A stretch of 64,000 nt of DNA from Morinoia aosen (GCA_030386875.1 CM059564.1:41808075-41872074), one strand, 5' to 3'; shown: positions 1 through 22,756, counted from the first letter of the stretch. Numbers and translations are program-made. The notes: generated by a model not told the origin, from the sequence alone.

Positions 1-450
1 ACGTTCGGAAGGGCAAACAAATGATTTTAAAATTGATGCAGCCATAATCTGCGATGATAAGATGAAACTCAAAAAAACTGTTTAGAGCATACACAAATTA
101 AATTAGCGCATATCATACATCTGCGACAACATTTCAATCATAACTGAGTAGAATTGTTCGCTTCTGTTCTTACAGACACAATAAAGAAAAAAAATCTGCG
201 GCTAGAGAAGTCGTAATGTAGAGAAATCAGAGCATCAGTGATTGCATAGGAATTTCCGTGGTGAATTTCAAGTCACTATTACAAATTACGCCTAAGTTAG
301 ACACTTTCCAAAGCACACAATTTGATACGCGCAATACATATCACGCTTAAAAACTCCGTAAAATTCTGCATCACACAACAAATTTTTTGTTCCTAAAGGA
401 CATGTTTAAATATTTGACATGATATTTTCAAGTCGCGCTCAAATTTAAAG
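1..450. other. AT-rich sequence, no feature seen
   Basis: I see no supported gene, repeat unit or RNA gene here. It precedes the candidate exon at 451-609, so part of it could be intron if that exon is real. Confidence 0.4.
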
Positions 451-609
451 ACCGAGACAGAACATGAGAACGGCTCGACACTCGTGGCAAACGAGACAAA
501 CAACAGCACAGAAAACAGCGAAGGGATGATCAGTTACACAAGCACCAACACCGGACCTACGTTTTCAGTCTTTGATGTATCCTCGCCAGGCAGTTCACGC
601 GGTCTCCAG
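451..609 (+). CDS. Candidate internal exon, unknown protein
   Basis: A 159-bp (53-codon) open stretch is bounded by a possible acceptor (TTTAAAG before 451) and a good donor (CTCCAG|GTGGGTAA at 609). It is phase 0 at both ends. The peptide is rich in Ser, Thr, Asn and Glu and ends near FDVSSPGSSRGLQ, like a disordered linker in a larger protein. The acceptor has a poor pyrimidine tract. No neighbouring plus-strand exon was found in the window, so the rest of the gene would lie off the left edge or in unrecognised exons. I do not recognise the family. It could be a chance open frame. Confidence 0.28.
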
Positions 610-2840
610 GTGGGTAATAGTTGGTTTTTAAAGGTTGGGTCACCAAATTGTACCTCTTTTAACTTGAAATTCTGAAGGTTAGGGTTTTACAATGCTGTAA
701 AATTTGATCGTAAAGCTTACTCAGCATCTAGGAACTATGCAGGGTTGATAGATCCCGAAAAGTTTCTGCGATCAAAATTTCGCAGGGAAAATGATGATGG
801 CTACTTCAAAAAGCAATTCTTAGGTAAAAAAAATAATCTGACCCTCCCCATACAAAATAAAAACAAATGGTGTGAAAACACTTTTTGCCAAGCTAAATTT
901 TTACAAAAAATGGGAAAAATTCACAGGAGAATCTTGTCAAATTTTTGTTGGTAAAAAAAGGCCAATATGGTGACCCCGCTTCGAAGTAACTCATCATACA
1001 CAGGATAATCCATGCCTCTAGCACCCTGAAGTGGTTTGACCCGTAGTACATATACACGCAGAGTTAAGTATAAATTCCAGCTCGTACGTTTGACTGTTAA
1101 CTTGCTATGCTAGCAAGGAGGGAGACTCTTCTCGCCTTCCCCACTCACCAGACGTACGACTTCAGAACACGAGTTCCTCACATTTGAATGAACGGGAACC
1201 GCAACAGGTACCAATTTTAGTGTAGTTCAGACTCGTCGGCCAAGGTTGTGCAAATAATAGCTCTAAATTAATACTTTTGATAAAACGGAAACTTTAATAT
1301 ACATTAAAATCGTTCTAGAGAGTAGCATTGAAATAAAGTCACTGACAAAAGACACACGTAAAATGAAACACGAACGATTTAATTAAAAAGAAACTTGCTG
1401 AAATTTACATGGCTCTCTCGATGCGTGAACAAGCATGGTCGTATATTCGAAAAAAATATACTACGCAATGAAAAAACATTGTGATTCAGTAGCTGGCCTC
1501 CTAGACAGTCAACACGGATATCAAGCAGTAGAGACTCAGAAATTTCAATACACATTTGAGAGGAACTGGACCTCATGATGGCTAACACAATAAAAAAAAG
1601 AACCGACAAAAATGAGCCAGTGTTTGGAGACTGAGAAACGTTGTATGGTCATGAACGTAACATGTTTGCTCAAAGACAACTTCAAAGTAGTTTCAAACGA
1701 ACACAAACTGTGGGCTACAATTCATTAGGAAAACATGAGTTCTTCTCGCCTTGAGAGCAGAAGTTAACTTGCTAATTTTAACACACGCGATGAAAAATAG
1801 TTAGAAGAATGGCTGTAACAGAAAATAAATTAGACCCGTGAGCTACATTTGTGTTCAGTAAATTTGTTTTCATCTGTTAACTTGTCTAATAAAAACTGCA
1901 CTTTATAACAACTTGCTGGAAAACTTAAATCATTGACAGTTTCAAAGATTTATTGAGCAATTTGTAGATTGTACAATGTAGCAGTATCAAGTACATTCAA
2001 GTATTCAGTGAAGCATTCAGATTTTCAGGCTCATTCCAGCCACATCGCCGTCGAATTTGAACATAGAGTGAAACCGCACCGCCAACGAATTTCAACATTG
2101 CGCGCACTACTGCTGAGTCTCCACCGTCACCGAATGATATCAACATTTTCTCTAGCAGCTAGAACATCAAAAGACACGTAAAACACAGGTGATTCATACA
2201 TTTAGTCACTACAACACCAAGACATAAACAAGCATAAAATTTTACACTCTACTGAGCTTTGGTCACCAAAGCAAAATTTCCGCAAGTCAACAACATGGTC
2301 ATAAATAAATGCGAATTATAACAAAACGTCCCTTCAAACAGCCCGATTAGAATTTCTCTATTTTTCAATTATTCTATACTCTATTTCAAAATGCCGTATA
2401 TTTTTAACAAATAAAATGCTACAAACTCGCTTCCAAACACCGAAGCAGAAACTTCCCTTTTGTGCGTCCTTCATATAACAGTATACTTAAGATTTTGGAT
2501 TGATATTTTCTACGAATGAGCTCTGCTCTTGACAAGAAAGGAGCCAAGTTCAACAAAACCAGCCAAGCTATTTTTATACATGCGATTTTGCTACTGAGTA
2601 AACGCTACAAAGGCGTTCAATAATTGCACCACTAACCCATTCTTCACCTTCTCTTATTAACAAAAAACGGGTGTAAATTTGAAGCGACGAGAGATCCGAA
2701 CACCTTTTCATGGTACTCATTGCTCGTTCTCATTGCCCATTACAACTCTTGACCAGCACCATGTAATAACTTTGCAAATTGCTAAAATGCATCACATCTC
2801 CTGAAGTCTCCAATGCTTGTAAAACGCTGAATTATATTGA
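610..2840. other. Intergenic or intronic, nothing recognised
   Basis: AT-rich sequence with only short, low-quality open frames. The frames at 745-954, 1379-1609 and 1969-2181 lack domain-like composition. No RNA gene or clear repeat boundary was seen. Confidence 0.4.
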
Positions 2841-2844
2841 TAGT

Positions 2845-3250
2845 TTTAGTTTAGGATTAGATTATTACAGCATCCCTAGCCAAAAGAAAGGTGTTACCAA
2901 GAGAGCAAGGCACCAGTTAGAATGTAATTAAAGTAATGAGGAAAATCTACACACAAAGAGCGTCGCAACACTCAGCACGTAGAAATAGCAAGATTGAATT
3001 CAGGAAGTTAATGAGGCAAGATGGGAAATGAAGAAAATAAATCAATATTGTTACCAGCATTATAATTGTTTTTGTTACACTAGTTAGTTTAAAACTTCCC
3101 AGCCCCAACAAAAGCAATCCCAAGAGAGTGAAGAGAAAGGACCCATCAAGTATGGACTGTAGAAAACAGAAGGTTATGCAGGTGCATTCTCACACAAGAC
3201 ACCCTGCACACAGAAACAGCAAGTTAGGAGAGAAGAGTCGCAACACTCAA
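2845..3250 (-). repeat. Degraded copies of the ~360-bp interspersed repeat
   Basis: Two decayed partial copies of the family best seen at 3484-3845. They keep the TTAGTTTAA...CCTCCC-like edge (around 2845 and 3083), the AAGAGAG...GGCACC block and the CAAGTTAGGAGAGAAG block. Both lie in the same orientation as the intact copies. Confidence 0.5.
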
Positions 3251-3483
3251 GCAGTGCAGAAATAATTAACGTAAACCGCATTTCAAACATCAGCTTCTTC
3301 ATCCACAATCATACCAAATTCACGAATGCAAAACATGCACTATTAATCGGAAACATCCACGCGAAAATTATATTGCACTTAGGAAATATGATTGAGAACA
3401 CCACAATATGATGTGAAGCCTATTAATAATCCCATTTGGCGGTTTGCTAGCATTTTAGACCTGAAAAGATCACACATATACTC

Positions 3484-3845
3484 AAAGTTTATTAGTTTAT
3501 TAGTTAGTTTAAGCCTCCCTATCCTCAACAAATGAGATGTAAAGAGAGGAAGGAAGAAGGCACCATTTAGTATGGAGCTAAGGGAACGTGGAATCTATGC
3601 AGAAAGAGCACAGAAACAGAAAGCTAAGAAAGAAGTTCATGAAACAAGAAAAAGTTGAAGAAGAAAGTAGTAGGCGGTGAAAAACAGGACAGCAGTGAAC
3701 CGAAAGAAGATGGTCCGTAACACAACAAAAACCTATTCTATTTTAACAAAAAAAAGCCTACCTAACCTTTAGCTCAGGCCCTCACATTGTCCCCCTGGGA
3801 GCGCTAATTCCCATAGATACAATAGTTGTATCCCCCTGAGGGGAC
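3484..3845 (-). repeat. ~360-bp interspersed repeat, full-length copy
   Basis: One of at least four near-complete copies in the window (others at 5045-5405, 38200-38562 and 47345-47682). One edge is an AT-rich run of TTAGT/TTTAT repeats followed by TTTAAGCCTCCCTA. The other edge is a conserved block with GGGAGCGCTAATTCCCATAG and TCCCCCTGAGGGGA. Reading the minus strand puts the conserved GC-rich block at the 5' end and the microsatellite-like run at the 3' end, as in SINEs or short LINE 3' ends. No clear pol III A or B box was found, so the class is unresolved. Confidence 0.7.
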
Positions 3846-3989
3846 ATATACTCAAAATTAACGCATTTTCCTTAGGTTGAGCATGTATAAAATAAAGCTG
3901 AATTTAAGTTCCTCTCTCTTGATATATAACAGGTTCAAATATGAAATGGACTTATAATCAACAACGGTGAATGTAAAACATAAATGTCA

Positions 3990-4256
3990 ATACAAATGAA
4001 TAGTGTTCTCAATCCAAAGAAATAGTGTTCTCAATACAAAGAAATAGTGTTCTCAATACAAAGAAATAGTATTCTCAAGACAAATGAGTAGTATTCTCAA
4101 GACAAATGAATAGTATTCTCCATACACACTAATAGTATTCTTAAGACAAATGAATAGTATTCTCCATACACATTAATAGCATTCTTACTACAAATGAATG
4201 GTGTTCTCACTACAAATGAATAGCATTCTCAACACAAATGAATAGCATTCTCAACC
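3990..4256. repeat. 22-bp minisatellite
   Basis: About 12 diverged units based on ATAGTGTTCTCAATACAAAG with a 22-bp period. Later units vary to ATTCTCAAGACAAATGA and ATTCTCCATACACACT. No coding frame is evident. Confidence 0.85.
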
Positions 4257-4625
4257 GCTGTCATACCCAAGTCAACAATACCTTGGTCATTAGTGCTAGT
4301 AGCATTGCTCCTGGCAGTGTACCGCTACTAGTCATGTTTTATACATTACCCAAACAAACACGTCAAATCCTCATACTGCTCTTTCAATAGACTTAAAATA
4401 CGCATTTTGCTGCTTTTAAATAAAGGTTTCAAAACCAGCATTGACCAGCACGCATAAGGTCTGCGGCTAAAAAAAAAGAAGTCTTCTCAGATTTTATGTA
4501 GATTATGGTCTCAAGGACTTCTATTTATAATCACCGCAGTTAATTCCAACAGAAAATTTTTGTAGACAAGCAAAACAGAATATAAATTTTCATTGCACGC
4601 AGGATGCCTTTAAGGCATCAGCACT

Positions 4626-4731
4626 ACCCAGTCTTTTTTCGCCGGAGCATGCATGTTTTTCGCCGCCTAAGCGATTTAATTACTTGGGCGGCGAAAAACA
4701 TGCATGCTCCGGCGAAAAAGTTAGACTGGGT
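4626..4731. repeat. Near-perfect ~106-bp palindrome
   Basis: ACCCAGTCT at the left end is matched by AGACTGGGT at the right. The arms continue through CGCCGGAGCATGCATG and its complement to GCCGCC...GGCGGC around a short AT-rich loop. It is too short to encode anything and resembles a very small foldback MITE. A smaller palindrome, GATGCCTTTAAGGCATC, lies just to its left at about 4604. Confidence 0.75.
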
Positions 4732-5044
4732 AAAAGCATGCAAGCTTCAGCGTTTTCCTGGGCACAGCCCTCCACAGCAGCCGCCATATGGGCAAACACC
4801 TTATGTAAGGAATAAAGTTATAACAAGCAAACAAACTTACAGCAATACTAGCTTAAAAATTAAATACATCAGTAATTCACAGGGCCACAGAAAAAACAAG
4901 AGAGCTAACTATTCTTCTGACAGAAAAACCTTAACGAAATCCAAGTCACTGATGTTGTTGGAACAACAAACTATTTTCTGACAGGACAACCTTAACAAAA
5001 ACAAAGTCATTGATGCTGTATGCGTTGTTACCTCAACTGAAAAG

Positions 5045-5405
5045 ATTAGATTATAAGTTAGTTTAAGCCTCCCTAACCGCTACAAAAAAAGAGCGTATCG
5101 AAGAGAGGAAGAAGAAGGCACCATTTAGTATGGAGATAAGAAAATGAGGAATCTATGCTGAAGGGGTATAGAAACAGTAAGATGAGAAAGAAGTTCATGA
5201 AATAAGATAAAAGTTGAAGAAGAAAGTGAGAGGTGCTGAAATACACGACAGCAGTGAACCGAAAAAAGGTGGTCCTTAACAAAACAAAAAAACTTTTATT
5301 TCAACAAAAAAAAAAGCCTACCTAACTCTTAGCTCGGGCCCTCACATTTTTCCCCTGGGAGCGCTAATTCCCATAGATACAATAGTTGTATCCCCCTGAG
5401 GGGCT
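5045..5405 (-). repeat. ~360-bp interspersed repeat, full-length copy
   Basis: Highly similar to the copy at 3484-3845, with the TTAGTTTAAGCCTCCCTAACC edge, the AAGGCACCATTTAGTATGGA block and the GGAGCGCTAATTCCCATAGA...CCCCCTGAGGGG end. The open frame on the minus strand inside it is accidental. Confidence 0.7.
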
Positions 5406-6384
5406 CAACTGAAAAGGCATGTTGGCAATGCTATGGGAAATTTAACGCTCTCACTCAGATATGAAGTAGATAAGCGGGTACGCAATACTTGCACAATTTA
5501 CAGGGTAAGCCCCATTTGACTTCTTGCTACCTAGAAAATAATGGCTCTATCTAAATACTTCTCGCTCAATCTACCTTCGGAGAAAAGAATAATTTTCTAG
5601 ATGAAGAATTTAAATAACCTCACCAATAATTCTGGGATAGTTAGGTGAAAGCAAATGTATATATAGATAATTAAAATTATAAACGGCAAGTGCCCTACAA
5701 TTTCACCTCAAATACACGTCGAACTATCTAGCAAACATTATTATTCGAGCAGTTGCGCTGTGCTATGTTAATATCAAAAATAGATAATAAGCTTCTAATA
5801 TTAGTCTCTTAACCATACACCCAACTCACAGCAGCCGCTAGTCTAAGCTTCAAAAACTGTACAAGAAGGCATATCGTTCGCTTCTTTTATAACGCTTTTT
5901 AAGGTGACCTTGTTGTGACTGTAAATTTGTGAAGTGACGTTGTAATGCACGTAAGTTTCAGTAATGCAAACAGCCACTCGACTGCTGGTCCAAATAAAAG
6001 CATTAACAGATGGTTTTATTTATGAAAAAATTTCTTTATGCAGAAAAATTATCCAGAAGAGAAGACGAAAGATTTCACTGAAGCAAACGTGGCTAAAAAT
6101 GAAAAAACCATCTCTTACACAGTCAGATAAATTTAAATACTTTATTCAAATTCTAATCTAACGAAGGTTTGTGACCAAAAATAAAGAGACCATCTTCTGC
6201 TGAATAGAAAAAGATAAAATTCTCAACAATTCAACGTGATGCAAGGCTTCTGAACCAAGTTTTTTGAGTGAGCAACAAGCAGTACAAGACAATAACAAGA
6301 ACCGATATGAGACCTCGGCACGCAATCTATCCTGAGTAAAGTGAAGTAATTAATGCTCCACTAGATGCAAACATGCTTTCAAAA
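5406..6384. other. No recognisable feature
   Basis: AT-rich non-coding sequence. The 65-codon frame at 5964-6161 is lysine-rich and matches nothing I know. Confidence 0.4.
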
Positions 6385-6560
6385 TAGGTTAGATAATTTA
6401 GTTAAAGCCTCCCTCACCACAAGAGGTGTTCGAAGAGAGAGGAACCTTTACAATGGATTTAAGGTCAATCCTTTGCAGAGTGGACCTCTATGATGCTTTA
6501 ACATCGTTAACAAATAGTAAGTTAGGCACAACTAAAATGTTCAGTTTGTTAACACCGTGA
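6385..6560 (-). repeat. Partial ~360-bp interspersed repeat
   Basis: Keeps the TTAGTTAAAGCCTCCCTCACC edge, a GAAGAGAGAGGAACC block and a later AGTAAGTTAGG block. The GC-rich end is missing. Confidence 0.5.
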
Positions 6561-7929
6561 GCAATGCTCGCTATAATAATAATAAAAACAGAACAATGAG
6601 CAACTACTGAAAAGTGGCAGTGCAAGACAGCGTTATCCGTTTTATAGGCAGACCGTCTTCCGTTTTCTAGACATACCAGATAATATTATAATTAAGCTCA
6701 GCCACGTCACTGTGGTAAAAAGAATCGAATACAGATTTAAAAAAAGAGTTGGAAGCGTCGCAAGTCTAGACCAGAAAAGATAGGACAAAAAGGAATGCTG
6801 TTAACAAAGCTTCAGCTACACTTACAACTTAAAATAAAACTCTAGAATGACAAAGTCGAACTCGAGCATGTAGCAAACACGCACATCAAGCATAAAGCCA
6901 GCCACCGCAACACCAAGTGCTGCAATATTCATACAGTCTCGATTAATAGTCAAAATAATCGGTAAAATGATTTCAAAATTGATAGTCACTATTATGATAA
7001 TGAATGAGTTTAATTTTGTAGCAGAGATAATTCTACAACTCAACCTACAGAGCAATAATGATAGTTCAAGGTTCCTGTATTTGAATTCTGAGGATCTCAT
7101 TTCTAAACTTATATCATTAGCAAATAACTTTGTACAATTTTTATTTTAAAATAGCTATACTGCGTTGAAGCTTCATTCTGAACATATCAAAAGTAACCCC
7201 AACTTACAAGGAAGCCAATGAAATCTCGATAAAAATCCGAGAATAGCATTTAAGCACATTAGGAAGTCCTGATGCAACATACTTACAAACAAGTCTTAAG
7301 GGTACAAACAAATATTAACAGAAGAGTTAATCACAAGACAAAGTCTATATAGCATTATACAATCGTCAGCATAATCAAGCCATAACTAACATTCCAGCTA
7401 AGTGATGGCGGCCGTAAGTAAAACAATGAAGAATTTAGCCATTAAGAGGTCAAAATAAGGGCGATTCTGCAGTGTGCAACGGAAGTAGAAAACAAGCCGC
7501 GGGTGAGTTTTTTTTTTTTTGGTCACAGAAAAAAATGGAAAGAAGAAGAAGAAATAAATACACACGTAGAGGAGGTTGACTACTATGAATGACCCTCCCG
7601 AGAAATTTAGAAAAGAATGTCATTACATCCAATACCATACTCAATCTACATCGGATGCTATACAGGCTATAAACAGCACAATGACGGAGAAAAAGTGGCC
7701 AATTATGAAAATAAGAAAATACACAAACAAAAAAAACTACACTCCGGCAAGGGTCATTCAAAGTGACGCATAAGCCTCCTACCCTCAAACCAGCAATAGA
7801 AAATGAAAGACCAAGTTTCCCATCACGGCCAGTGAGCTTGAATCAGATTATTCTAGCCCTTATTATATCAACCATAGGTACATCAAGCCCCGTCTGCGTA
7901 GTACGTCACTCTCCCTTTCCAGCGCCAAC
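6561..7929. other. No supported gene
   Basis: Mostly AT-rich. The opposing open frames at 7450-7788 overlap each other and contain a T-run and mixed hydrophobic sequence without a recognisable family. Confidence 0.4.
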
Positions 7930-8135
7930 TCCAACTGAGAGCTCTTACTGAGGGCTGACAGCCCCTAATGAGAGCTGACAGCTTTTAATGAGCTGATAAC
8001 CCTAAATGAGAGCCGACAGCTTTTAATGAGAGCTGATAACCCTTAATGAGAGCCGACAGCTTCTAATGAGAGCTGATAACCCTTAATGAGAGCCAACAGT
8101 CCTTAATGTGAGCTGAAAGCCCTTAATGAGAGCCG
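7930..8135. repeat. 20-bp minisatellite
   Basis: About ten units of TAATGAGAGCTGACAGCCCT-type sequence with a 20-bp period. They alternate between GACAGCTTT and GATAACCCT variants, so a 40-bp higher-order period is visible in the middle. Confidence 0.85.
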
Positions 8136-8139
8136 AACT

Positions 8140-9403
8140 TCTCATCTTCTCTAAGAATACCAGGATCTCTTCAATCGAAAATTGGACTGATCAACTCCAT
8201 AAGGCTGCTATTCAAGAAATAAGAACATTTTTCCTTAAATATCTCCCTCAAGGATTAACTGAGATGGTCTAACTCAACCTTATAATTATATTGAGACTAT
8301 AAGATGCAAATCAGCCCTGAGGTGCAAAGGCTGATAATAACTTGATTTTTCACAATTATGAGTCCAGATATCTCAAACAACTAAAAACTGACGAAGATGC
8401 TGACGAGGCCACACACTGTTGCTGCTCAAATTATATTATTATTCGAAGGAATCAAAGAAGCTCAGGAATCTCCAAGATATCCTCACTGAGACCTAATAAG
8501 CTACTTCTAATGACACTGAACACTTTCACCGCAACGTGCACCACCGGTGACCACAGAGGGGATTTTCATAATGCTGTTGCCCGACCAGTAGTGACAAACC
8601 CATTTTTCATTATAACTCAATTTCAACTAGATGAAGGCACGATCCAGGTTATGTTTACTATTTTCAAAATTGCCAACTGCAATTAAATTTATATTCGAGT
8701 TGAATATTGAATTTAAGTTTAACCAACTTCGGTCGAAGTGTTATTCCCCCACATCGCATGCACTTTGGCTGATATGCTGCAGTAGAATAAAAGATTAATA
8801 TTGAACTTGAAGAAACGCTGAGAAATTTCAGTTAGTACGTAGGAAACCCTGTACTCGGCCAGCAATCAATGAGGTATCTCCACATGGAAGAACTTGATGA
8901 TGTGAGCTTACAAGCACCGTACTCGGATGCAGCTCAAAGATGCTTGCTTGAGATGCAACTGCGCACAAGCTAAGTCCTTAGGTCCCACGCAATCAAACGC
9001 TGTACACACCAAATTACCTCATCTAGTCAGATCAAGACTCACAACCTTCAGTACAAGAGTATTACAAAGACAAAAATGTAAGTATTGAAGAATAACCATG
9101 TTTGAGTTCATTACTGTCAACTTGAAGAGCACAACGCAGGCAAAAGGACGCTACAATACTGAGTTAACACCGCATGAAATTTACCATCTTCAAAATATTT
9201 CAACGGATTAATGTGCAGTAATATAGACCGCAAATCAGAAGTACAAATCTCAATGAATTTAATGCACAAAGCTCAGGCAAACAGATATGTCGCACATTGC
9301 AAGAGCAGAAACAATACAATCCTTGAGGTAAGATCTATGTTCCGGCTTACAAAGGATGACAAACAACAGGCACAATGGAGGGATGCACAGACAAGATCAG
9401 GCA
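8140..9403. other. No supported gene
   Basis: The 114-codon frame at 8342-8686 and the 83-codon frame at 9211-9462 do not resemble known proteins. The second runs into the minisatellite at 9404. Confidence 0.35.
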
Positions 9404-9911
9404 ACGTCAAACACAACGTAGGCACCATTGAACACAACATAGGCACGTCAAACACAACGTAGGCACCATTAAACACAACGTAGGCACGTCAAACACAATC
9501 ACCATTAAACACAACATAGGCACGTCAAACACAACGTAGGCACCATTAAACACAACGTAGGCACGTCAAACACAACATAGGCACGTCAAACACAACGTAG
9601 GCACCATTGAACACAACATAGGCACGTCAAACACAACGTAGGCACCATTAAACACAACGTAGGCACGTCAAACACAATGTAGGCACCATTAAACACAACA
9701 TAGGCACGTCAAACACAATGTAGGCACCATTAAACACAACATAGGCACGTCAAACACAACGTAGGCACCATTAAACACAACGTAGGCACGTCGGACACAA
9801 CGTAGGCACCATTAAACACAACGTAGGCACGTCAAACACAATGTAGGCACCATTAAACACAACATAGGCACGTCAAACACAACATAGGCAACGCCAAACA
9901 CAACATACACG
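9404..9911. repeat. 41-bp dimeric minisatellite
   Basis: Alternating 20-bp (GTCAAACACAACGTAGGCAC) and 21-bp (CATT plus AAACACAACGTAGGCAC) half-units give a 41-bp higher-order unit. About 12 copies span some 500 bp. Units differ mainly by CG to TA or CA changes (ACGTAGG, ACATAGG, ATGTAGG), as expected from CpG decay. Confidence 0.9.
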
Positions 9912-10294
9912 TCATAGAACACATGAACAAAAAAGTTGCAGCAGAATTCAAGCACAGAATTTTTATACTGAGACAGATGAGTTATGTTCGCGTTTTTAAC
10001 GCGCTAGGGGCTACTACTTCGAGTAAATGGTAAGTATTGGTCAAAATACTGGAGTTTATATTTAGCAAAATGAATTGTCTATCGATCAACTATGTGGAGT
10101 TATCCAAAATAGTTCATGGAAACCAAGTAAAATGTTCAGAAATTTAAATAGAGCCATAGACGTCAGGTATGTTATCAATGTTATTTGAGACATTGTTTAC
10201 TATATATACTTCAAATTTTCGACTGAACATAAACTTGAACTTGCCATTTCGCATGATGCTGTTAAGTAGATACCTAGTATCACACGCGTTCTTG

Positions 10295-10340
<46 letters not shown>

Positions 10341-12779
10341 TATTATTACTAATATTATTATGAACACAGACAAATAATTGGTCATTTTAGGTGCTGCTTA
10401 GACCTAACATGCTCCCATGAAATTACTAGACAAAATCGAAAGCAAACCCATAAAGCAAAGTTAACAAAGATACTTGCCTATAGCATCTGTATTGGCCTCA
10501 CTAAATCTACCACACACCATGGTATGTCTAGAGTTGCCACCTGGTTTGGGCAGCCCTGTACAGGTCCAAGCATGAGCTGAATAGCTCCACAGAGCTCTCC
10601 TAAGAATATATAATTTCTGAATATGCTATGGAACACAGTGTCGCTCTATCAAATTGCCCAGAAAACTACAGCGAGTAACAACACATTGCTACCTTAATTA
10701 ACGCGTTGCTTGCGATACGACTCACCGGCGGGTCGTGCCTAAGTTTTTCATGCTGCAAAACGACACATCGATGGGTGGTTTGAAAAATTCGAACAATCTT
10801 TTTTCAAGTTAATGGTATTTAATGGACACAGTTAATGTTTGGTTTTGAAAAAATTGCATATCACTTTTGATATTAAATTTGAGTTGAATATTGAAGTTCG
10901 GTTCAACCCATCGCAGTCAACGTGTTAAGGTGGACATAGAAGCAGCAGCACATTAGGGGCATCTTGAACAAAGAAAAAACATCTTGAATAAAGAAGGCAT
11001 CTTGAACGAAGAAATAAGAAGCAGCGTCGAGTGAAAAAGGCTGGTCGTGCAAGAGGCCAGGATTGTACACCACGTGTCACAAGAGTAAACGAACTTACAA
11101 AGCAAGACAGACACAGACAATTAACATACAGCAACTAACAACTTATCCACAGAACATCAATAAACTTATTTCTTCTTTAGAACGTTTGAAATTTAGTGAA
11201 AATAACAGACCACGAAGACCCTTTCTCTCCATTTAAGAATCTGTCAATAATAATACCAAAGCTGTTGAGGCTCAAAGAAATATTAATAATTATGGTAAGT
11301 TAAAAGTGTTCACGAGTTATGCAAGCTAGAAGCCTATCTCATCAACGCCTCGCAATTTAGATGGAGGCCAAGTATTTAATTCTCTACACGCTAATTTCAA
11401 CTGGTTTACACATGAACTTGACCCGTTGAGTTACATTTCTGTTCTGATCACAGCAATGAAGCTGGTTCCAAAGAAGCTGTCCAAGACATCCAAGAAAATC
11501 TTTGGAGTGCACCTCAAAATTCTAAAGGAAAAATTCTAGATGTGAATTAAGACCAAAATTGCTAATCATCTGAATTTGATCCAATCAATGTCCCAAAAAA
11601 TTAAGAGCTAGACACTCTGAATAGTCTAAGTAGATAACAGCTTATGAATAATGATAGCATTAAGCAAATTAAGTCTTGTGTAAAATTCCGTCAAGTAAGT
11701 AGGTGCTGTCACAAATTTACGTTGGAATTCATTTTTGATTTAAAAATTTTATTATCTTATTGATCCTAAGACCTCCCGAAAAATATAGAAAACTACAAAG
11801 AACAATGTAGTTATTTGTCTCTTGTTCCTCTTTTAAAAATGAACCAGGAAGACCTCAAAATAACCCGTGTGGAAAAGATTACCTTATGCAAATTAAGCAG
11901 AGCATTTCTGGGCACAGCATGTCAGGATATTCTGCATTATTCTGAAGTTAAAATAATAAATACCCCTTATTTGCTTTGTACCTTGCTGTCACAAACTGGG
12001 AAGCGCGCAACACTTCAACTATCTTTTATGTTCATGAAGGCCTGAAGTGACAATATTATCCGTGAGCTAAAAATATTAAAAAAAAAAGAATGACCAAAGT
12101 AGCTAAAAAAGACTATTGATGGATGACTACGTGATAGGGAGAAAATAATAATAACCATTTCATAACAAATATGATAACTAAAAATGCGCATGGCACTTCA
12201 GAAATGAATTGCAACAACCCCCAAAATTCTAACTAATAAAACAAGCAAAAACTTGAAGAGTTAAGTAATGACATAAGGTAACTTGAAATTAACACGGAGC
12301 ACATGCTCTGTTATGACGAGGTTTCATTTCAATAGTTCACATATCTCCTTTTTTCAGAAGCCATTGGGTTTAGAACTACCAACTGAAGGATTATGGAGCT
12401 GTAAAATTAGGAAGTGGATGTAGCAAGACCAAACATGTGTTTGACCCCATTTCAGTTAAGAACGATCATGTAAAACCAAAGGCATTTCATTTCTTCAATC
12501 CTAATGATGGACGTACAGATTACGACAGCAGCAGGACAGAATTTTCCCACCGAATGTCAACGTTTTTTTCGAGAGCTTTTTACTCGTGATTTGATCAAGG
12601 GTTACGAGATTGGCATATTTCAAAGTAAAAAACTCTCACCTGCGGGCTACTTTGAAACAAAATTTGACCCAGAAAAGCTTCAGGTACTTGGCAACACTGC
12701 AAGGCTGAATACTCTTCTTGTCACTTCACTTAAAAACAAAACCCTAAACTAAGAATTTTTTGAGAAAAAGACCAAGCAG
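9912..12779. other. Intergenic, no supported gene
   Basis: Contains an ATT microsatellite (10296-10355) and scattered short frames. The frame at 12504-12752 (82 codons) has fairly protein-like composition but matches no family I recognise and has no splice context that I could extend. Confidence 0.35.
10296..10355. repeat. (ATT)n microsatellite
   Basis: About 20 trinucleotide units of ATT/TTA, imperfect at the right end. Confidence 0.95.
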
Positions 12780-13114
12780 ACAATTCTGATTTGACCTACA
12801 AAAACAGAAAGCAAAGATTCAAGGTCTTATGAGCAGCTCTGCAATGTTCACAAGACCTCAGTTGGCAAAGTCTACCACAATTTGACCTACAGACCTATGT
12901 TTACAAAAGATGATGGCCAGTAAATACAAGAACCAAGGTCACGGCAATGGCCAGTCGATAGAAAATCCAAGGTCTAATGATGAGCAGCACTGCAATGTTT
13001 GCTAAAGCTCAGTTAGCAAGGTCTACCACAATTTGCCCTACGTAAACAAGAGTCAATGGCCAATACAAGAACCAAGGTCTTATTAACAGCACTGCAACAT
13101 TTGCTAAAGCCCAG

Positions 13115-13135
<21 letters not shown>
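12780..13135. repeat. Tandem repeat overlapping the MAPKAPK2 stop codon
   Basis: A block with CACTGCAATGTTTGCTAAAG, then CAGTTAGCAAGGTCTACCAC, then ATGGCCA...CAAGAACCAAGGTC, occurs about three times. The GGTCTACCAC core is at about 12870, 13020 and 13121, so spacing is irregular (about 100-145 bp). The copy nearest the gene supplies the last codons and the TAA of MAPKAPK2 on the minus strand. The array therefore starts inside the coding end and extends into the 3' UTR. Confidence 0.75.

Positions 13136-22756
<9,621 letters not shown>

Noticed and set aside
7450..7788. 112-codon minus-strand frame and overlapping plus-strand frames
   Set aside because: Overlapping opposite frames, a T-run in the middle, no recognisable family and no splice-site support.
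7940..9911. Possible CRISPR-like arrays (20-bp, 41-bp and similar repeats)
   Set aside because: Units are contiguous minisatellites without unique spacers, in a eukaryotic genome with spliced genes.
12504..12752. 82-codon plus-strand frame with fair composition
   Set aside because: No family match that I can justify and no extension through splice sites. Left as unassigned sequence.
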